Shown: positions 51,356 to 60,298, numbered from the stretch's first letter. The stretch: 64,000 bases of DNA from Pyxidicoccus parkwaysis (GCF_017301735.1 NZ_CP071090.1:8546001-8610000); one strand, 5' to 3'. Made by a program: numbers and translations. Notes: generated from the sequence alone by a model not told the origin.

Positions 51356-53149
51356 ATGGCTTCGACGCAAGCGGCGGCTGTGGGTGAGAAGGCCCCCACG
51401 AAGAACCCCACGCTCCTGGCCTGGGTGGCCAAGATGGCCCAGATGACCCAGCCGGACAACATCGTCTGGTGTGACGGCTCCGAGGAGGAGAAGAAGCGGC
51501 TGACGGACCAGGCGGTGAAGGAAGGCATCCTCATCCCGCTCAACCAGCAGAAGCGCCCCGGCTGCTATCTGCACCGTTCGAACCCCAACGACGTGGCGCG
51601 CGTCGAGCACCTCACGTTCATCTGCACGCCCAACAAGACCGACGCCGGCCCCACCAACAACTGGATGGACCCGGACGAGGCCTACACCAAGCTGGGCCAG
51701 CACTTCGACGGCGCCATGAAGGGCCGCACCATGTACGTGGTGCCCTACGCCATGGGCCCCATTGGCAGCCCCTTCACCAAGATTGGCGTCGAGCTGACCG
51801 ACAGCGTCTACGTCGTGCTGAACATGCGGATCATGGCCCGCATGGGCAAGCAGGCGCTGGACATGCTGGGTGACAGCGACGACTTCAACCGCGGCCTGCA
51901 CAGCACCGGCGATGTGAATCCGGACCGCCGCTACATCTGCCACTTCCCCCAGGACAACACCATCTGGAGCTTCGGCTCGGGATATGGCGGCAACGTGCTG
52001 CTCGGGAAGAAATGCCTCGCGCTGCGCATCGGCAGCTACCTGGGTCGCGAGGAGGGCTGGCTCGCCGAGCACATGCTCATCCTCGGCGTCACCAGCCCCA
52101 AGGGTGAGACCACCTACGTCGCCGCCGCCTTCCCGTCCGCGTGCGGCAAGACGAACTTCGCGATGATGATTCCTCCGGCCGAGTACAAGGGCTGGAAGAT
52201 TGAGACTGTCGGCGACGACATCGCCTGGATGCGCCCCGGTCCGGATGGCCGCCTGTACGCCATCAACCCGGAGGCCGGCTACTTCGGCGTGGTGCCCGGC
52301 ACCAACTACAAGACCAACCCCAACGCGATGGAGACCATCGCGAAGGACACCCTCTTCACCAACGTGGCGATGACGCCGGACGGTGACGTGTGGTGGGAGG
52401 GCAAGGACGGCGAGGTGCCGGACGAGCTCACCGACTGGCAGGGCCGCCCCTGGAAGAAGGGCAGCACGGAGAAGGCGGCGCACCCGAACAGCCGCTTCAC
52501 CGCGCCCATGGCGAACAACCCGGCGCTGAGCTCCCACGCCAACGACCCGATGGGCGTTCCCATCTCCGCCCTCATCTTCGGCGGCCGCCGCTCCAACACC
52601 GTCCCGCTGGTCATCCAGGCCTTCAACTGGACGCACGGCGTGTTCCTCGGCGCCACCATGGGCAGCGAGACGACGGCCGCCGCCACCGGCAAGGTCGGCG
52701 TCGTGCGCAGAGACCCCATGGCCATGCTGCCCTTCTGCGGCTACCACATGGGCGACTACCTCCAGCACTGGCTGGACATGCAGAAGGCCATTCCCCAGCT
52801 GCCGAAGATCTTCCAGGTCAACTGGTTCCGGCAGGACAAGAACGGCAAGTTCGTCTGGCCGGGCTTCGGGGACAACATGCGCGTGCTCGAGTGGATTGTG
52901 AACCGCGTCCACGGCCGCGTCCCCACCAAGGAGACGCTGCTGGGCTGGGTGCCGCGCGCCGACGAGGGCCTCAACCTCAAGGGCCTGGACATCTCCCCCG
53001 AGGCCGTCACCGAGGCCACCTCCATCAAGGAGGACGAGTGGAAGGCCGAGCTGAAGAGCCAGGAGGTCTTCTTCGAGCAGCTCGGCACCAAGGCCCCCGA
53101 GGCCCTGATGCTGCAGCGCAAGCTGCTCATCTCGCGCCTGGAGACCTGA
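51356..53149 (+). CDS. pckG: Phosphoenolpyruvate carboxykinase (GTP)
   Basis: The protein has 597 residues. It converts oxaloacetate to phosphoenolpyruvate using GTP, the first step of gluconeogenesis. Signature segments are AAFPSACGKTNFAMMIPP (P-loop), FGGRRSNTVPLVIQ (GTP/active site), FNWTHGVFLGATMGSE and CGYHMGDYLQHW. ATG 51356 is chosen because the upstream frame shows no conserved N-terminus. The 286 bases ahead of it hold no other gene and must contain the promoter; I could not fix a -10. A strong terminator follows. Confidence 0.97.
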   Translation: MASTQAAAVGEKAPTKNPTLLAWVAKMAQMTQPDNIVWCDGSEEEKKRLTDQAVKEGILIPLNQQKRPGCYLHRSNPNDVARVEHLTFICTPNKTDAGPTNNWMDPDEAYTKLGQHFDGAMKGRTMYVVPYAMGPIGSPFTKIGVELTDSVYVVLNMRIMARMGKQALDMLGDSDDFNRGLHSTGDVNPDRRYICHFPQDNTIWSFGSGYGGNVLLGKKCLALRIGSYLGREEGWLAEHMLILGVTSPKGETTYVAAAFPSACGKTNFAMMIPPAEYKGWKIETVGDDIAWMRPGPDGRLYAINPEAGYFGVVPGTNYKTNPNAMETIAKDTLFTNVAMTPDGDVWWEGKDGEVPDELTDWQGRPWKKGSTEKAAHPNSRFTAPMANNPALSSHANDPMGVPISALIFGGRRSNTVPLVIQAFNWTHGVFLGATMGSETTAAATGKVGVVRRDPMAMLPFCGYHMGDYLQHWLDMQKAIPQLPKIFQVNWFRQDKNGKFVWPGFGDNMRVLEWIVNRVHGRVPTKETLLGWVPRADEGLNLKGLDISPEAVTEATSIKEDEWKAELKSQEVFFEQLGTKAPEALMLQRKLLISRLET

Positions 53150-53175
53150 GCGTCCCTGTAGCGCCGTGAAGCCCT

Positions 53176-53230
53176 CCGGGGCCGCTTCCCGCCTGCTCAT
53201 GCCGGGCGTGGGGCGGCCCCGGTGTCTTTT
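53176..53230 (+). terminator. Rho-independent terminator of pckG
   Basis: CCGGGGCCGC (53176-53185) and GCGGCCCCGG (53213-53222) are exact inverted 10-bp arms; the loop carries a smaller inner CCCG/CGGG stem. TGTCTTTT follows. It lies 27 bases after the pckG stop. Confidence 0.8.
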
Positions 53231-53292
53231 CACGGGAAGTAAAGGCGCCCTCTTCGCCGTGCGGGCGGCTCCGGGCTAGGCTTCCGTTCACC

Positions 53293-54117
53293 ATGAGACT
53301 GGCCTTTGTGTTGACGGCGGCCCTCGCGCTGGCGCCTCCGGTGGCGTTCGCCCAGCGCGGCGGTACGAAGAACCCGACGGTGCTCATCCGCGAGGGTGAG
53401 AAGCTGTACGGGGCGGGCAAGTACAAGGAGGCGGCGGAGGCGCTGAAGAAGGCGCACGAGCTCGCCCCCAACCCGAAGCTCATCTACAACATCGCCGTCG
53501 CCCTGGAGAACGCGGGCGAGCTGCGCGAGGCGCTCTCCTGGTACCAGCAGTACGTCGGCAGCACGGAGGGCACGGACCCCACGCTGCTCAAGCGCAGCGC
53601 GCGCGGCATCGACCGCATCCAGGTCCTCCTCAAGAAGGAGGAGCAGGCGCAGGCCAGCGCGGACGCGGAGCGCGAGAAGCTCCAGGCGGAAGCGGGAGCG
53701 GCGCGCAAGCGCGCGGAGGAGGAGCAGCTCGCGGCCCGGCGCGCCGAGGAGGAGAACCAGCGCCGCCAGCAGGCCGAGTACGCGCGAGCGCTGAAGGCCT
53801 ACAAGCGGGACCGCATCATCTCCTTCACGGTGGGCGGAGTCGCGGTGGCCGGCGTGGCCGCGGGCGTCCTCATGGGCATGCAGGCGCGCGACGCGCGGGA
53901 GAAGTTCGACGCCGCCACCAACCTGAAGGACAAGGAGACCTTCGCGGACGACACGAAGAGCAAGGCCTTGCTCGCGGACATCGGCTTCGGCGTGGGGCTG
54001 GCGGGGGCGATTACCGCCATCATCCTCTACCCGAAGGAAGGGCCGCCCGCGGAGGGCGAGGTGCGGGTGACGCTGGCGCCGCGTGGCGCCGGTGCCGGAA
54101 TGGAGGTCAGCTTCTGA
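53293..54117 (+). CDS. Secreted TPR/coiled-coil protein with two membrane helices
   Basis: The protein has 274 residues with a signal peptide (VLTAALALAPPVAFA). One or two TPR units follow: LYGAGKYKEAAEALKKAHEL and LIYNIAVALENAGELREAL. Residues 112-175 form a charged coiled coil (EKLQAEAGAARKRAEEE). Two hydrophobic helices come after it, FTVGGVAVAGVAAGVLMG and LADIGFGVGLAGAITAII. Its stop overlaps the start of the next gene as TGATG. This layout recurs in myxobacteria but has no known role. Confidence 0.78.
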   Translation: MRLAFVLTAALALAPPVAFAQRGGTKNPTVLIREGEKLYGAGKYKEAAEALKKAHELAPNPKLIYNIAVALENAGELREALSWYQQYVGSTEGTDPTLLKRSARGIDRIQVLLKKEEQAQASADAEREKLQAEAGAARKRAEEEQLAARRAEEENQRRQQAEYARALKAYKRDRIISFTVGGVAVAGVAAGVLMGMQARDAREKFDAATNLKDKETFADDTKSKALLADIGFGVGLAGAITAIILYPKEGPPAEGEVRVTLAPRGAGAGMEVSF

Positions 54118-55541
54118 TGCGCGCGCTGGGACTCTTGACGTGCGGCACCCTGCTGCTGGCGGGCTGCAGCTTCACCACCGCCGGTGGTCTCACCGAGTGC
54201 GAGACGAGCTCGGACTGTGACACCGCGCAGGTGTGCAACGCGGGCTACTGCCTGCCCCAACCGGTGGGCTGTGGCGACGTGTTCGGCCCCACCTCCAACA
54301 CGAACACGATTGCGCTGGGCGCCGCGCTGCCGCTGACGACGTCGGAGGGCAAGGACGAGTCGGAGGAGCAGGCGCTCAACTCCATCAAGCTGGCGATGGA
54401 AGAGGTCAACCAGCGCGAGGGCATCAACGGCCGGCAGTTCATCCTGTACATCTGCGACACCAAGTCCGACAAGGACCGGGCCCGCGAGCAGGCCGAGTGG
54501 CTGGTGAAGGAGAAGGGCGTGCCGGTGGTCTTCACCTCCGGCAGCGCGCAGACGATTGCCGCCTCCAGCGCCACCATCGCCGCGGGCGCACTGCTGATGA
54601 CGCACACCGCGACGAGCCCGGACATCGCCACGCTGACGGACAAGGCGTCCAACGGCGTGGGCCTGGTGTGGCGCACGGCGCCCTCGGACACGCTGCAGGG
54701 CCGCGTCATCGGTGACCTGCTCCAGGGCACCATCGCCGTGACAGGCGACGCGACGGCCTTCGCCAACACGAACAAGGTGACGCTGGCCTACGTGGACGAC
54801 CCGTATGGCCAGGGCCTGTCCGCCAACGTGCTCCGGCGGCTGACGAAGCCGGTGGTGAACTCGGCGAAGTACAACCGCAATGCGGACGTGGCTCCGGCGG
54901 TGACGGCCATCAACACCCAGCAGCCCGACGTCGCGGTGCTGGTGGGCTTCACCGAGGACAACGCGAAAATCATCACCCAGCTCGCTACCCAGGGCCGCAC
55001 CACGCAGAAGTGGTTCTTCACGGACGCCGGCAAGGACCTGGGCCTGTTCACCAACCTGGGTACCAACAAGGCCCTGGTGGAGGGCTCCTACGGCACGGCT
55101 CCAGCCCAGGCCCGTCCGGACAACGACGAGTACAAGCAGTTCCGCAGCCGCTTCCAGACCACGTACGGCAAGGACCCGGGGCAGTTCTCCTTCACCACGC
55201 ACGCGTATGACGCCATGTACCTCGTCGCGCTGGGCACGGCCTACGCGGCGGGCCCGGATGCCAGCAAGCCGCAGGCGATTACGGGTGCACGCATCGCCGA
55301 GGGACTGACGCACGTGACGCCGGCCCCGGGCGTCACCGCGCCCTCCTACGCCCTGGGCTTCAGCGACTTCATCAGTGCACGGGACGCCATGCGCAGCGGC
55401 AACACCATCAACGTCCGGGGCGCCAGCGGCAACCTGGACTTCAACAACGAGACGGGAGAGGCCCCGTCCGAGTACGAGCTGTGGAAGATTGAGAACGGCA
55501 CCTTCCGGACGGTGCAGCTCATCAACCCGCCGACGGACTGA
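54117..55541 (+). CDS. Orphan substrate-binding lipoprotein (Peripla_BP_6 / Leu-Ile-Val type)
   Basis: The protein has 474 residues with a lipoprotein signal (CGTLLLAGCSF). A short Cys-rich part follows the anchor: CETSSDCDTAQVCNAGYC and then CGDVFG. The main domain is a type I periplasmic-binding fold of the branched-chain amino-acid type: LGAALPLTTSEGKDESEEQ, NQREGINGRQFILYICDTKS, VPVVFTSGSAQTIAASSA, and VTLAYVDDPYGQGLSANVLR. No ABC permease or ATPase is nearby, so it may be a sensor or surface receptor. Its last 20 bases overlap the end of the convergent aminotransferase gene. Confidence 0.85.
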   Translation: MRALGLLTCGTLLLAGCSFTTAGGLTECETSSDCDTAQVCNAGYCLPQPVGCGDVFGPTSNTNTIALGAALPLTTSEGKDESEEQALNSIKLAMEEVNQREGINGRQFILYICDTKSDKDRAREQAEWLVKEKGVPVVFTSGSAQTIAASSATIAAGALLMTHTATSPDIATLTDKASNGVGLVWRTAPSDTLQGRVIGDLLQGTIAVTGDATAFANTNKVTLAYVDDPYGQGLSANVLRRLTKPVVNSAKYNRNADVAPAVTAINTQQPDVAVLVGFTEDNAKIITQLATQGRTTQKWFFTDAGKDLGLFTNLGTNKALVEGSYGTAPAQARPDNDEYKQFRSRFQTTYGKDPGQFSFTTHAYDAMYLVALGTAYAAGPDASKPQAITGARIAEGLTHVTPAPGVTAPSYALGFSDFISARDAMRSGNTINVRGASGNLDFNNETGEAPSEYELWKIENGTFRTVQLINPPTD

Positions 55542-56700
55542 GCACCCGCGCCAGCACGTCCACGGCGGCGGCGAATACCTCGGGCTGCGGTAGCAGCGAC
55601 AGCACGAGGAAGGCGCCGCCGCCAAAGTCGTAGAAGAACCCCGGTTGCACCAGCACGCCCGCGTCCAGCAGGGCGAGGCAGGTGGCCTCCTCCCCCGGCT
55701 CCCGGGGAATCCGCAGCACCGCGCTCCAGCCGCCGTGCGCGGGCACCACGTCCCACGTGGCGTCCGCCGGCCGGGCCTGGAAGAGCCGCCGCCGGTTGCC
55801 CCTCACCCGCTCCAGCACCGCGGCCTGGAAGCGGGGCACGTGCTGCGTCAGCAACGCCGGCAGCGCGAGCTGCACGGGCGTGCCCACCGGCAGGTACGTG
55901 TCCGTCAGCCACTCCAGCCGGGCCAGGGCCTCGTCGCGCAGCGAGGCCGGCCCGCCCACGTGCATCCACCCCAGCTTGAGGCCGGGCAGGCCCGCCACCT
56001 TCGAGAGCCCGGACAGGGCGAAGGTCAGCGCGGGCAGCGCGCGTCCGGCCACGGTGGCCACGCGCGCGGGCTCGGCGTCCCAGGCGTAGTCGCTGAAGAC
56101 TTCGTCGGACACCAGCGCCAGCCCGTGGCGCGCGCACGCGTCCGCCAGCGCCGCCAGCTCGCCCTCGTGCAGGTAGTGGCCGGTGGGGTTGCCGGGGTTG
56201 ACGACGAGCACCGCGCGGGTGCGGGCGTCGCGCGCGGCCTCCACCTCGTCCACGTCCAGGCCGAAGCCGTGCGCGCGGGGCAGGCGGTAGGGCTTCACCT
56301 CCACGCCCTCCAGGCGCGCGAGGTGCTCGAAGAGGGGGTAGCTGGGCGCGGGGACGAGGACGTTGTCCCCGGGCTCGCACAAGAGCTTGAAGAGCCAGCC
56401 GTAGGCCTCGCTGGTGCTGGCCGTCAGCACCAGGTGCTCGGGGGCCACGGCCGCGCCCCGGGCCGTCAGGTGCGCCGCCAGGGCGCCGCGCGCGGAGGGG
56501 AGGCCCAGGGCTTCCGGCGTGTAGCCACAGGCGCCGGGCGGGGCGAGCAGGGCCTCCTCGGGGGCGGGCAGCCCTGCTCGGGTGGGGTTGGACTCCGTGA
56601 GGTCCAACAGCGGGAGCCCGCGGGCGCGATGCCGAGAGAGGGCCTCGGCCAGCGGGTTCGGGGTGCGGGAGAAGTCGGAGCGGGCGGAGAAGCCGCTCAC
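55522..56700 (-). CDS. Pyridoxal-phosphate-dependent aminotransferase (class I/II)
   Basis: The protein has 392 residues from GTG 56700. The fold-type I core shows LLDLTESNPTRAG near the start, VVNPGNPTGHYLHEGELAA in the middle, LVSDEVFSDYAWD, and the PLP lysine in ALSGLSKVAGLPGLKLGW. The Arg contacting the substrate carboxylate is expected near the C-terminus but not assigned. It is likely an aspartate-type or related aminotransferase. The GTG overlaps the stop of the small gene before it (GTGA). Confidence 0.92.
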   Translation of the reverse strand: MSGFSARSDFSRTPNPLAEALSRHRARGLPLLDLTESNPTRAGLPAPEEALLAPPGACGYTPEALGLPSARGALAAHLTARGAAVAPEHLVLTASTSEAYGWLFKLLCEPGDNVLVPAPSYPLFEHLARLEGVEVKPYRLPRAHGFGLDVDEVEAARDARTRAVLVVNPGNPTGHYLHEGELAALADACARHGLALVSDEVFSDYAWDAEPARVATVAGRALPALTFALSGLSKVAGLPGLKLGWMHVGGPASLRDEALARLEWLTDTYLPVGTPVQLALPALLTQHVPRFQAAVLERVRGNRRRLFQARPADATWDVVPAHGGWSAVLRIPREPGEEATCLALLDAGVLVQPGFFYDFGGGAFLVLSLLPQPEVFAAAVDVLARVLSPSAG

Positions 56701-57014
56701 AGGCCCGTCTGCAGCATGGCATTGGCCACGCGGCGGATGAGCTCCCGGCGCAGCTCCTTGCGGCAGTGCTCGATGGCCTTCTCGTGGGGCCTGGGCAGCG
56801 CCGGGTCCCGGGTGCGCAGCGCCGTCCGGAGGACGAGCTCGACCTTCGAGGGCTCGATGTGGAACAGCCGAGGGCCCTCCTTCTGGAGGAAGTAGCTGAG
56901 CCCCCTCTGGTCGATGAGCTTGGTGAAGAAGCGCCGGACGTCCGCGTGGAACGTGAGGTCGATGATGTCCGCCATTCGCAACGCGTTCTCGCGCGGAAAA
57001 AACGGCACGTCCAT
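56697..57014 (-). CDS. Small protein of unknown function, coupled to the aminotransferase
   Basis: From ATG 57014 the protein has 105 residues; ATG 56975 is a possible later start. It is soluble and charged: MADIIDLTFHADVRRFFTKL, KEGPRLFHIEPSKVELVLRT and CRKELRRELIRRVANAML. The helical C-terminus is basic. No named domain is recognised, but the sequence looks like a real structured protein. The stop overlaps the GTG of the aminotransferase, so the two are one unit. A hairpin (CGGCC, four-base loop, GGCCG) lies just before ATG 57014. Confidence 0.65.
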   Translation of the reverse strand: MDVPFFPRENALRMADIIDLTFHADVRRFFTKLIDQRGLSYFLQKEGPRLFHIEPSKVELVLRTALRTRDPALPRPHEKAIEHCRKELRRELIRRVANAMLQTGL

Positions 57015-57044
57015 TTCACGGCCACAGGGCCGAAAAACTTGCGT

Positions 57045-57068
57045 GACCTGTAGCACTCGACCTGTAGC
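57045..57068 (-). promoter_or_regulatory. Two direct copies of a 10-bp word upstream of the small gene
   Basis: GACCTGTAGC occurs at 57045-57054 and 57059-57068, a 14-base period. On the minus strand it reads GCTACAGGTC twice. The copies lie 31-54 bases before ATG 57014 and directly after the bioD terminator. They look like an operator for the small gene/aminotransferase unit. No regulator gene is adjacent. Confidence 0.5.
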
Positions 57069-57069
57069 G

Positions 57070-57106
57070 AAAACGCGCCGGAGGCCGATTTTCCGGCCTC
57101 CGCGCG
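57070..57106 (-). terminator. Rho-independent terminator of the biotin operon
   Basis: CGGAGGCCG (57079-57087) and CGGCCTCCG (57094-57102) are exact inverted arms with a six-base loop; the stem extends by four more pairs past one bulged base. On the bioD strand TTTT follows directly (57073-57070). It starts two bases after the bioD stop. Confidence 0.85.
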
Positions 57107-57107
57107 C

Positions 57108-57788
57108 TCAGGGCACCAGCGCGCGCAGGGCCTGGCGGAACGCGGCGTGCCGTCGGCGCGCGTCAGGAAGGTACGGCACCGGGCCCAGCACCGGCACGCC
57201 GTGGCGCTGCTCGAGAAGTTGACGGTTGTCGCGCTCTGATGGGTCCTTCGCCTGCGTGCTCCGCGACAGCAGCACGGCCTTCACGGGGATGCGCCGCGCG
57301 GCGAGCGCCTGGAGCGACAGCGCCGTGTGGTTGAGCGTGCCCAGGCCCGCGCGAGCGACGAGCAGCACGGGCAGGCGCAGCGTGGCGATGAGGTCGATGA
57401 CGTCGTGCTTCGAGTCGAGGGGCACGAAGAGGCCGCCGGCGCCCTCCACCACCGTGTTGCCATGGCGCAGCTTCTCCCAGGCGGCCAGGGTGACGTCCCA
57501 GTCCGGCTCGCGGCCCAGGCGCCGCGCGGCCACACCGGGAGCCAGGGGCGCGCGGAAGCGGTGGGGGCAGAGCGCGTCCACGGGCAGCGTGCTGCGCGCG
57601 GCCTCGCGCATGGCCAGCGTGTCCGAGGGCGCGCGCAGCGACGCGCAGCCGCTCTCGTAGGGCTTGAAGCCCTGGGGCTCGAGGCCCGCGTCGGCGAGGA
57701 GGGACAGCAGCGCGCAGGAGGTCTGCGTCTTGCCCACGCCGGTGTCGGTGCCGGTGACGAAGACTTGAAAGGGCTTACGGCTGGCCAC
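57108..57788 (-). CDS. bioD: Dethiobiotin synthetase
   Basis: From GTG 57788 the protein has 226 residues, the usual length. It closes the ureido ring of dethiobiotin using ATP and CO2. The P-loop FVTGTDTGVGKTQTS is at the start, then FKPYESGC with the catalytic Lys, and VVEGAGGLFVPLD, the BioD signature. The start lies 14 bases inside the end of bioF, giving coupled translation. It is the last gene of the operon, followed by a strong terminator. Confidence 0.95.
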   Translation of the reverse strand: MASRKPFQVFVTGTDTGVGKTQTSCALLSLLADAGLEPQGFKPYESGCASLRAPSDTLAMREAARSTLPVDALCPHRFRAPLAPGVAARRLGREPDWDVTLAAWEKLRHGNTVVEGAGGLFVPLDSKHDVIDLIATLRLPVLLVARAGLGTLNHTALSLQALAARRIPVKAVLLSRSTQAKDPSERDNRQLLEQRHGVPVLGPVPYLPDARRRHAAFRQALRALVP

Positions 57789-59253
57789 GGTGGTGAACCC
57801 CCACCCGGCGCAAGGCGTCCAGCGCCAGGTCGACATGGCCCACGGTGTGGGCGGCGGAGAGACAGAAGCGCAGGCGGCTGGTGCCCTCGGGCACGGTGGG
57901 CGGGCGGATGGCCTTCACCAGCACGCCGGCCTCGCGCAGGCGGCGCGCGGCGTCGAGGGCGCGCTCGGGCTCGCCGAGGATGACGGGGAACACGGCGCTG
58001 CGGGCCTCGGCCTTGAGGCCCAGGGCGCGCAGGCCGTCGGCGAAGCGGCGGATGTTGCGCCACAGCCGCTCGCGCAGGGCCGGGTCGCCCTCCACGGCGT
58101 CCACCGCGGCCTCGGCGGCGGCACAGAGCGCGGCGGGTAGCGCGGTGGAGAAGACGAAGGGCCGCGCGCGCGACACCAGCAGGTCCGCCACCACGCGTGA
58201 GGTGGCCACGTACGCGCCCATGCCGCCCAGCGCCTTGCTGAGCGTGCCCATGCGCAACTCCACGCGCGACTCCAGGCCCAGCTCCTCGCACAGGCCCGCG
58301 CCGCGAGCGCCCAGCACGCCGGTGGCGTGGGCCTCGTCCACCATCAATGCGGCGCCGTGGGCCTCACACGCCTCGACGATTTCACGCAGCGGGGCCACAT
58401 CGCCGTCCATGGAGAAGACGGTGTCCGTCACCACCAGCTTGCGGCGCGCGGGCGTGTCCGCGAGAGCGCGCGAGAGCGCCTCCACGTCCGCGTGCGGATA
58501 GACGACGACGCGGGCGCGCGACAGGCGGCAGCCGTCCACCAGGGAGGCGTGGTTGAGGGCGTCGGAGAAGACGGCGTCGCCGGGCCCCACCAGCGCGGGG
58601 AGGATGCCGGTGTTGGCGGCATAGCCGCTGTTGAAGAGGAGCACGGCCTCAGCGCGTTCGAAGGCGGCGAGGCGGGCCTCCAGCCGGTGGTGCGCGGACG
58701 TGTCGCCCACCACGAGCCGGCTGGCGCCGGTGCCCATGCCGTAGCGCTCCAGCGCGGCTGCGGCGGCGGCACGCACGGATGGCGACGAGGCCAGCCCGAG
58801 GTAGTCGTTGGACGAGAAGTTGACCAGCGTCTCGCCGCCCACGCGGACCACGGGGCCCTGGGGCGAATCGAGCGGCTCGAGGTGGCGGCGCAGGCCTCGC
58901 GCGGAGAGGGCCGCGAGGTCGTCACGGGCCCACGAAGCGGCCACGCTCGCGGCATGGCCCACCACGGCGACAGGGCCCGGAGCGCCGGCATGCATGGTCG
59001 GACTTGCCGGCTCAGGCGCATCGGGCATGGGATCCAGCCTGGCGAGGCCTGGCGCCGCGACAGCGGACTCCGCGAGTGCGAGGACGCCCGTTGCTTCCGC
59101 GTCTCTCTCCGCTCGCGCATCCGGGCCCGTCGTCTCTGCAACGGCCTCAGCCGGCGAAATGGAGCCCGCTGCTTCAGCGGGCATGAGCGCCATTGCGTCC
59201 GGCGCCCTGCCCTCCCCGGCCTCGCGCCGGGCCGTCGATGTCGTGCCGCTCAC
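57775..59253 (-). CDS. bioF: 8-amino-7-oxononanoate synthase with long Ala-rich N-terminal extension
   Basis: The frame gives 492 residues; a normal BioF has about 385. The catalytic part starts near residue 105 with WARDDLAALSARGLRRHLEP and continues with FSSNDYLGLASSPSVRAAA, GTGASRLVVGDTSAHHRLE and VDEAHATGVLGARGAG. The PLP lysine is in MGTLSKALGGMGAYV. BioF joins pimeloyl thioester and alanine to KAPA. The first 100 residues are Ala/Pro/Glu-rich and low-complexity. GTG 59253 lies ten bases after the bioB stop. ATG 58995 is an alternative giving about 406 residues. Confidence 0.93.
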   Translation of the reverse strand: MSGTTSTARREAGEGRAPDAMALMPAEAAGSISPAEAVAETTGPDARAERDAEATGVLALAESAVAAPGLARLDPMPDAPEPASPTMHAGAPGPVAVVGHAASVAASWARDDLAALSARGLRRHLEPLDSPQGPVVRVGGETLVNFSSNDYLGLASSPSVRAAAAAALERYGMGTGASRLVVGDTSAHHRLEARLAAFERAEAVLLFNSGYAANTGILPALVGPGDAVFSDALNHASLVDGCRLSRARVVVYPHADVEALSRALADTPARRKLVVTDTVFSMDGDVAPLREIVEACEAHGAALMVDEAHATGVLGARGAGLCEELGLESRVELRMGTLSKALGGMGAYVATSRVVADLLVSRARPFVFSTALPAALCAAAEAAVDAVEGDPALRERLWRNIRRFADGLRALGLKAEARSAVFPVILGEPERALDAARRLREAGVLVKAIRPPTVPEGTSRLRFCLSAAHTVGHVDLALDALRRVGVHHRGQP

Positions 59254-59263
59254 GCGCGTGGCC

Positions 59264-60298
59264 CTAGCGGTCCTGCCGGGGCTCCAGCGGGCGGATGCCG
59301 GCCTTCTCCAGCAGGGCCATGTCCTGGCTGTACTCGGGATTGCCGGTGGTGAGCAGCTTCTCGCCGAAGAACAGCGAGTTGGCGCCCGCCATCATGCACA
59401 GCAACTGCGCCTCCTCGTTCATCTGCTGCCGGCCCGCGGACAGGCGCACCATCGCCTGCGGCATCAGGATGCGCGCCGTGGCGATGGTCCGCACCATGTC
59501 CACCGTCTCCACGCGCGGCTGCTCGGCCAGCGGCGTGCCCTCCACGGCCACCAGCGCGTTGATGGGCACCGACTCCGGGTGGTGCTCCTGGTTGGCCACC
59601 GTGCGCAGCAGGTTGCAGCGGTCATCCACCGACTCGCCCATGCCGATGATGCCGCCGCAGCACACGGAGATGCCGGCGTCGCGCACGCGATTCAGCGTCC
59701 GCAGCCGGTCGTCATACGTGCGCGTGGAGATGATGTCGCCGTAGTGCTCGGGCGAGGTGTCCAGGTTGTGGTTGTACGCGGACAGCCCCGCCTCCTTGAG
59801 ACGCTTCGCCTGGCTGTCGGTGAGCATGCCCAGCGTGGCGCACGCCTCCATGCCCATGGCGCGCACGCCGCGCACCATCTCCAGCACGCTGTCGAACTGC
59901 GGGCCGTCCTTCACCTCGCGCCACGCAGCGCCCATGCAGAAGCGCGTGGCTCCGGCGGAGCGCGCCTTCTTCGCGGCCGCCAGCACCTCCGGCACCGCCA
60001 TCAGCTTCTCCGCCTTCACGCCCGTCTTGTAGCGGGCCGCCTGCGGGCAGTACGCGCAGTCCTCGGAGCAGCCGCCCGTCTTGATGGACAGCAGCGAGCA
60101 CAACTGCACCTTGTTGTCCTGGAACACGGCCCGGTGGACCGTCTGCGCCCGGTGGACCAGGTCCAGGAGCGGCATGGCGTAGATGGCGCGGACCTCGGCG
60201 AGCGACCAGTCATGGCGCACCTCGACGCCCGGAGGCGGCGGCGCGGCCGTGTGGGAATGACCGTGGAAGGACTCGCTGGGGACGGAAGCGTCGGACAT
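59264..60298 (-). CDS. bioB: Biotin synthase
   Basis: The protein has 344 residues from ATG 60298, with GAGGAG upstream. It inserts sulfur into dethiobiotin. The radical-SAM cluster motif is GGCSEDCAYC with Cys77, Cys81 and Cys84. Other signatures are TGVKAEKLM, FCMGAAWREVKD, YNHNLDTSPEHYGDIISTRT and GGIIGMGES. The short N-terminal tail has several His (FHGHSHTAAP). It is the first gene of bioB-bioF-bioD; bioA and bioC/H are not in the window. Confidence 0.97.
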   Translation of the reverse strand: MSDASVPSESFHGHSHTAAPPPPGVEVRHDWSLAEVRAIYAMPLLDLVHRAQTVHRAVFQDNKVQLCSLLSIKTGGCSEDCAYCPQAARYKTGVKAEKLMAVPEVLAAAKKARSAGATRFCMGAAWREVKDGPQFDSVLEMVRGVRAMGMEACATLGMLTDSQAKRLKEAGLSAYNHNLDTSPEHYGDIISTRTYDDRLRTLNRVRDAGISVCCGGIIGMGESVDDRCNLLRTVANQEHHPESVPINALVAVEGTPLAEQPRVETVDMVRTIATARILMPQAMVRLSAGRQQMNEEAQLLCMMAGANSLFFGEKLLTTGNPEYSQDMALLEKAGIRPLEPRQDR

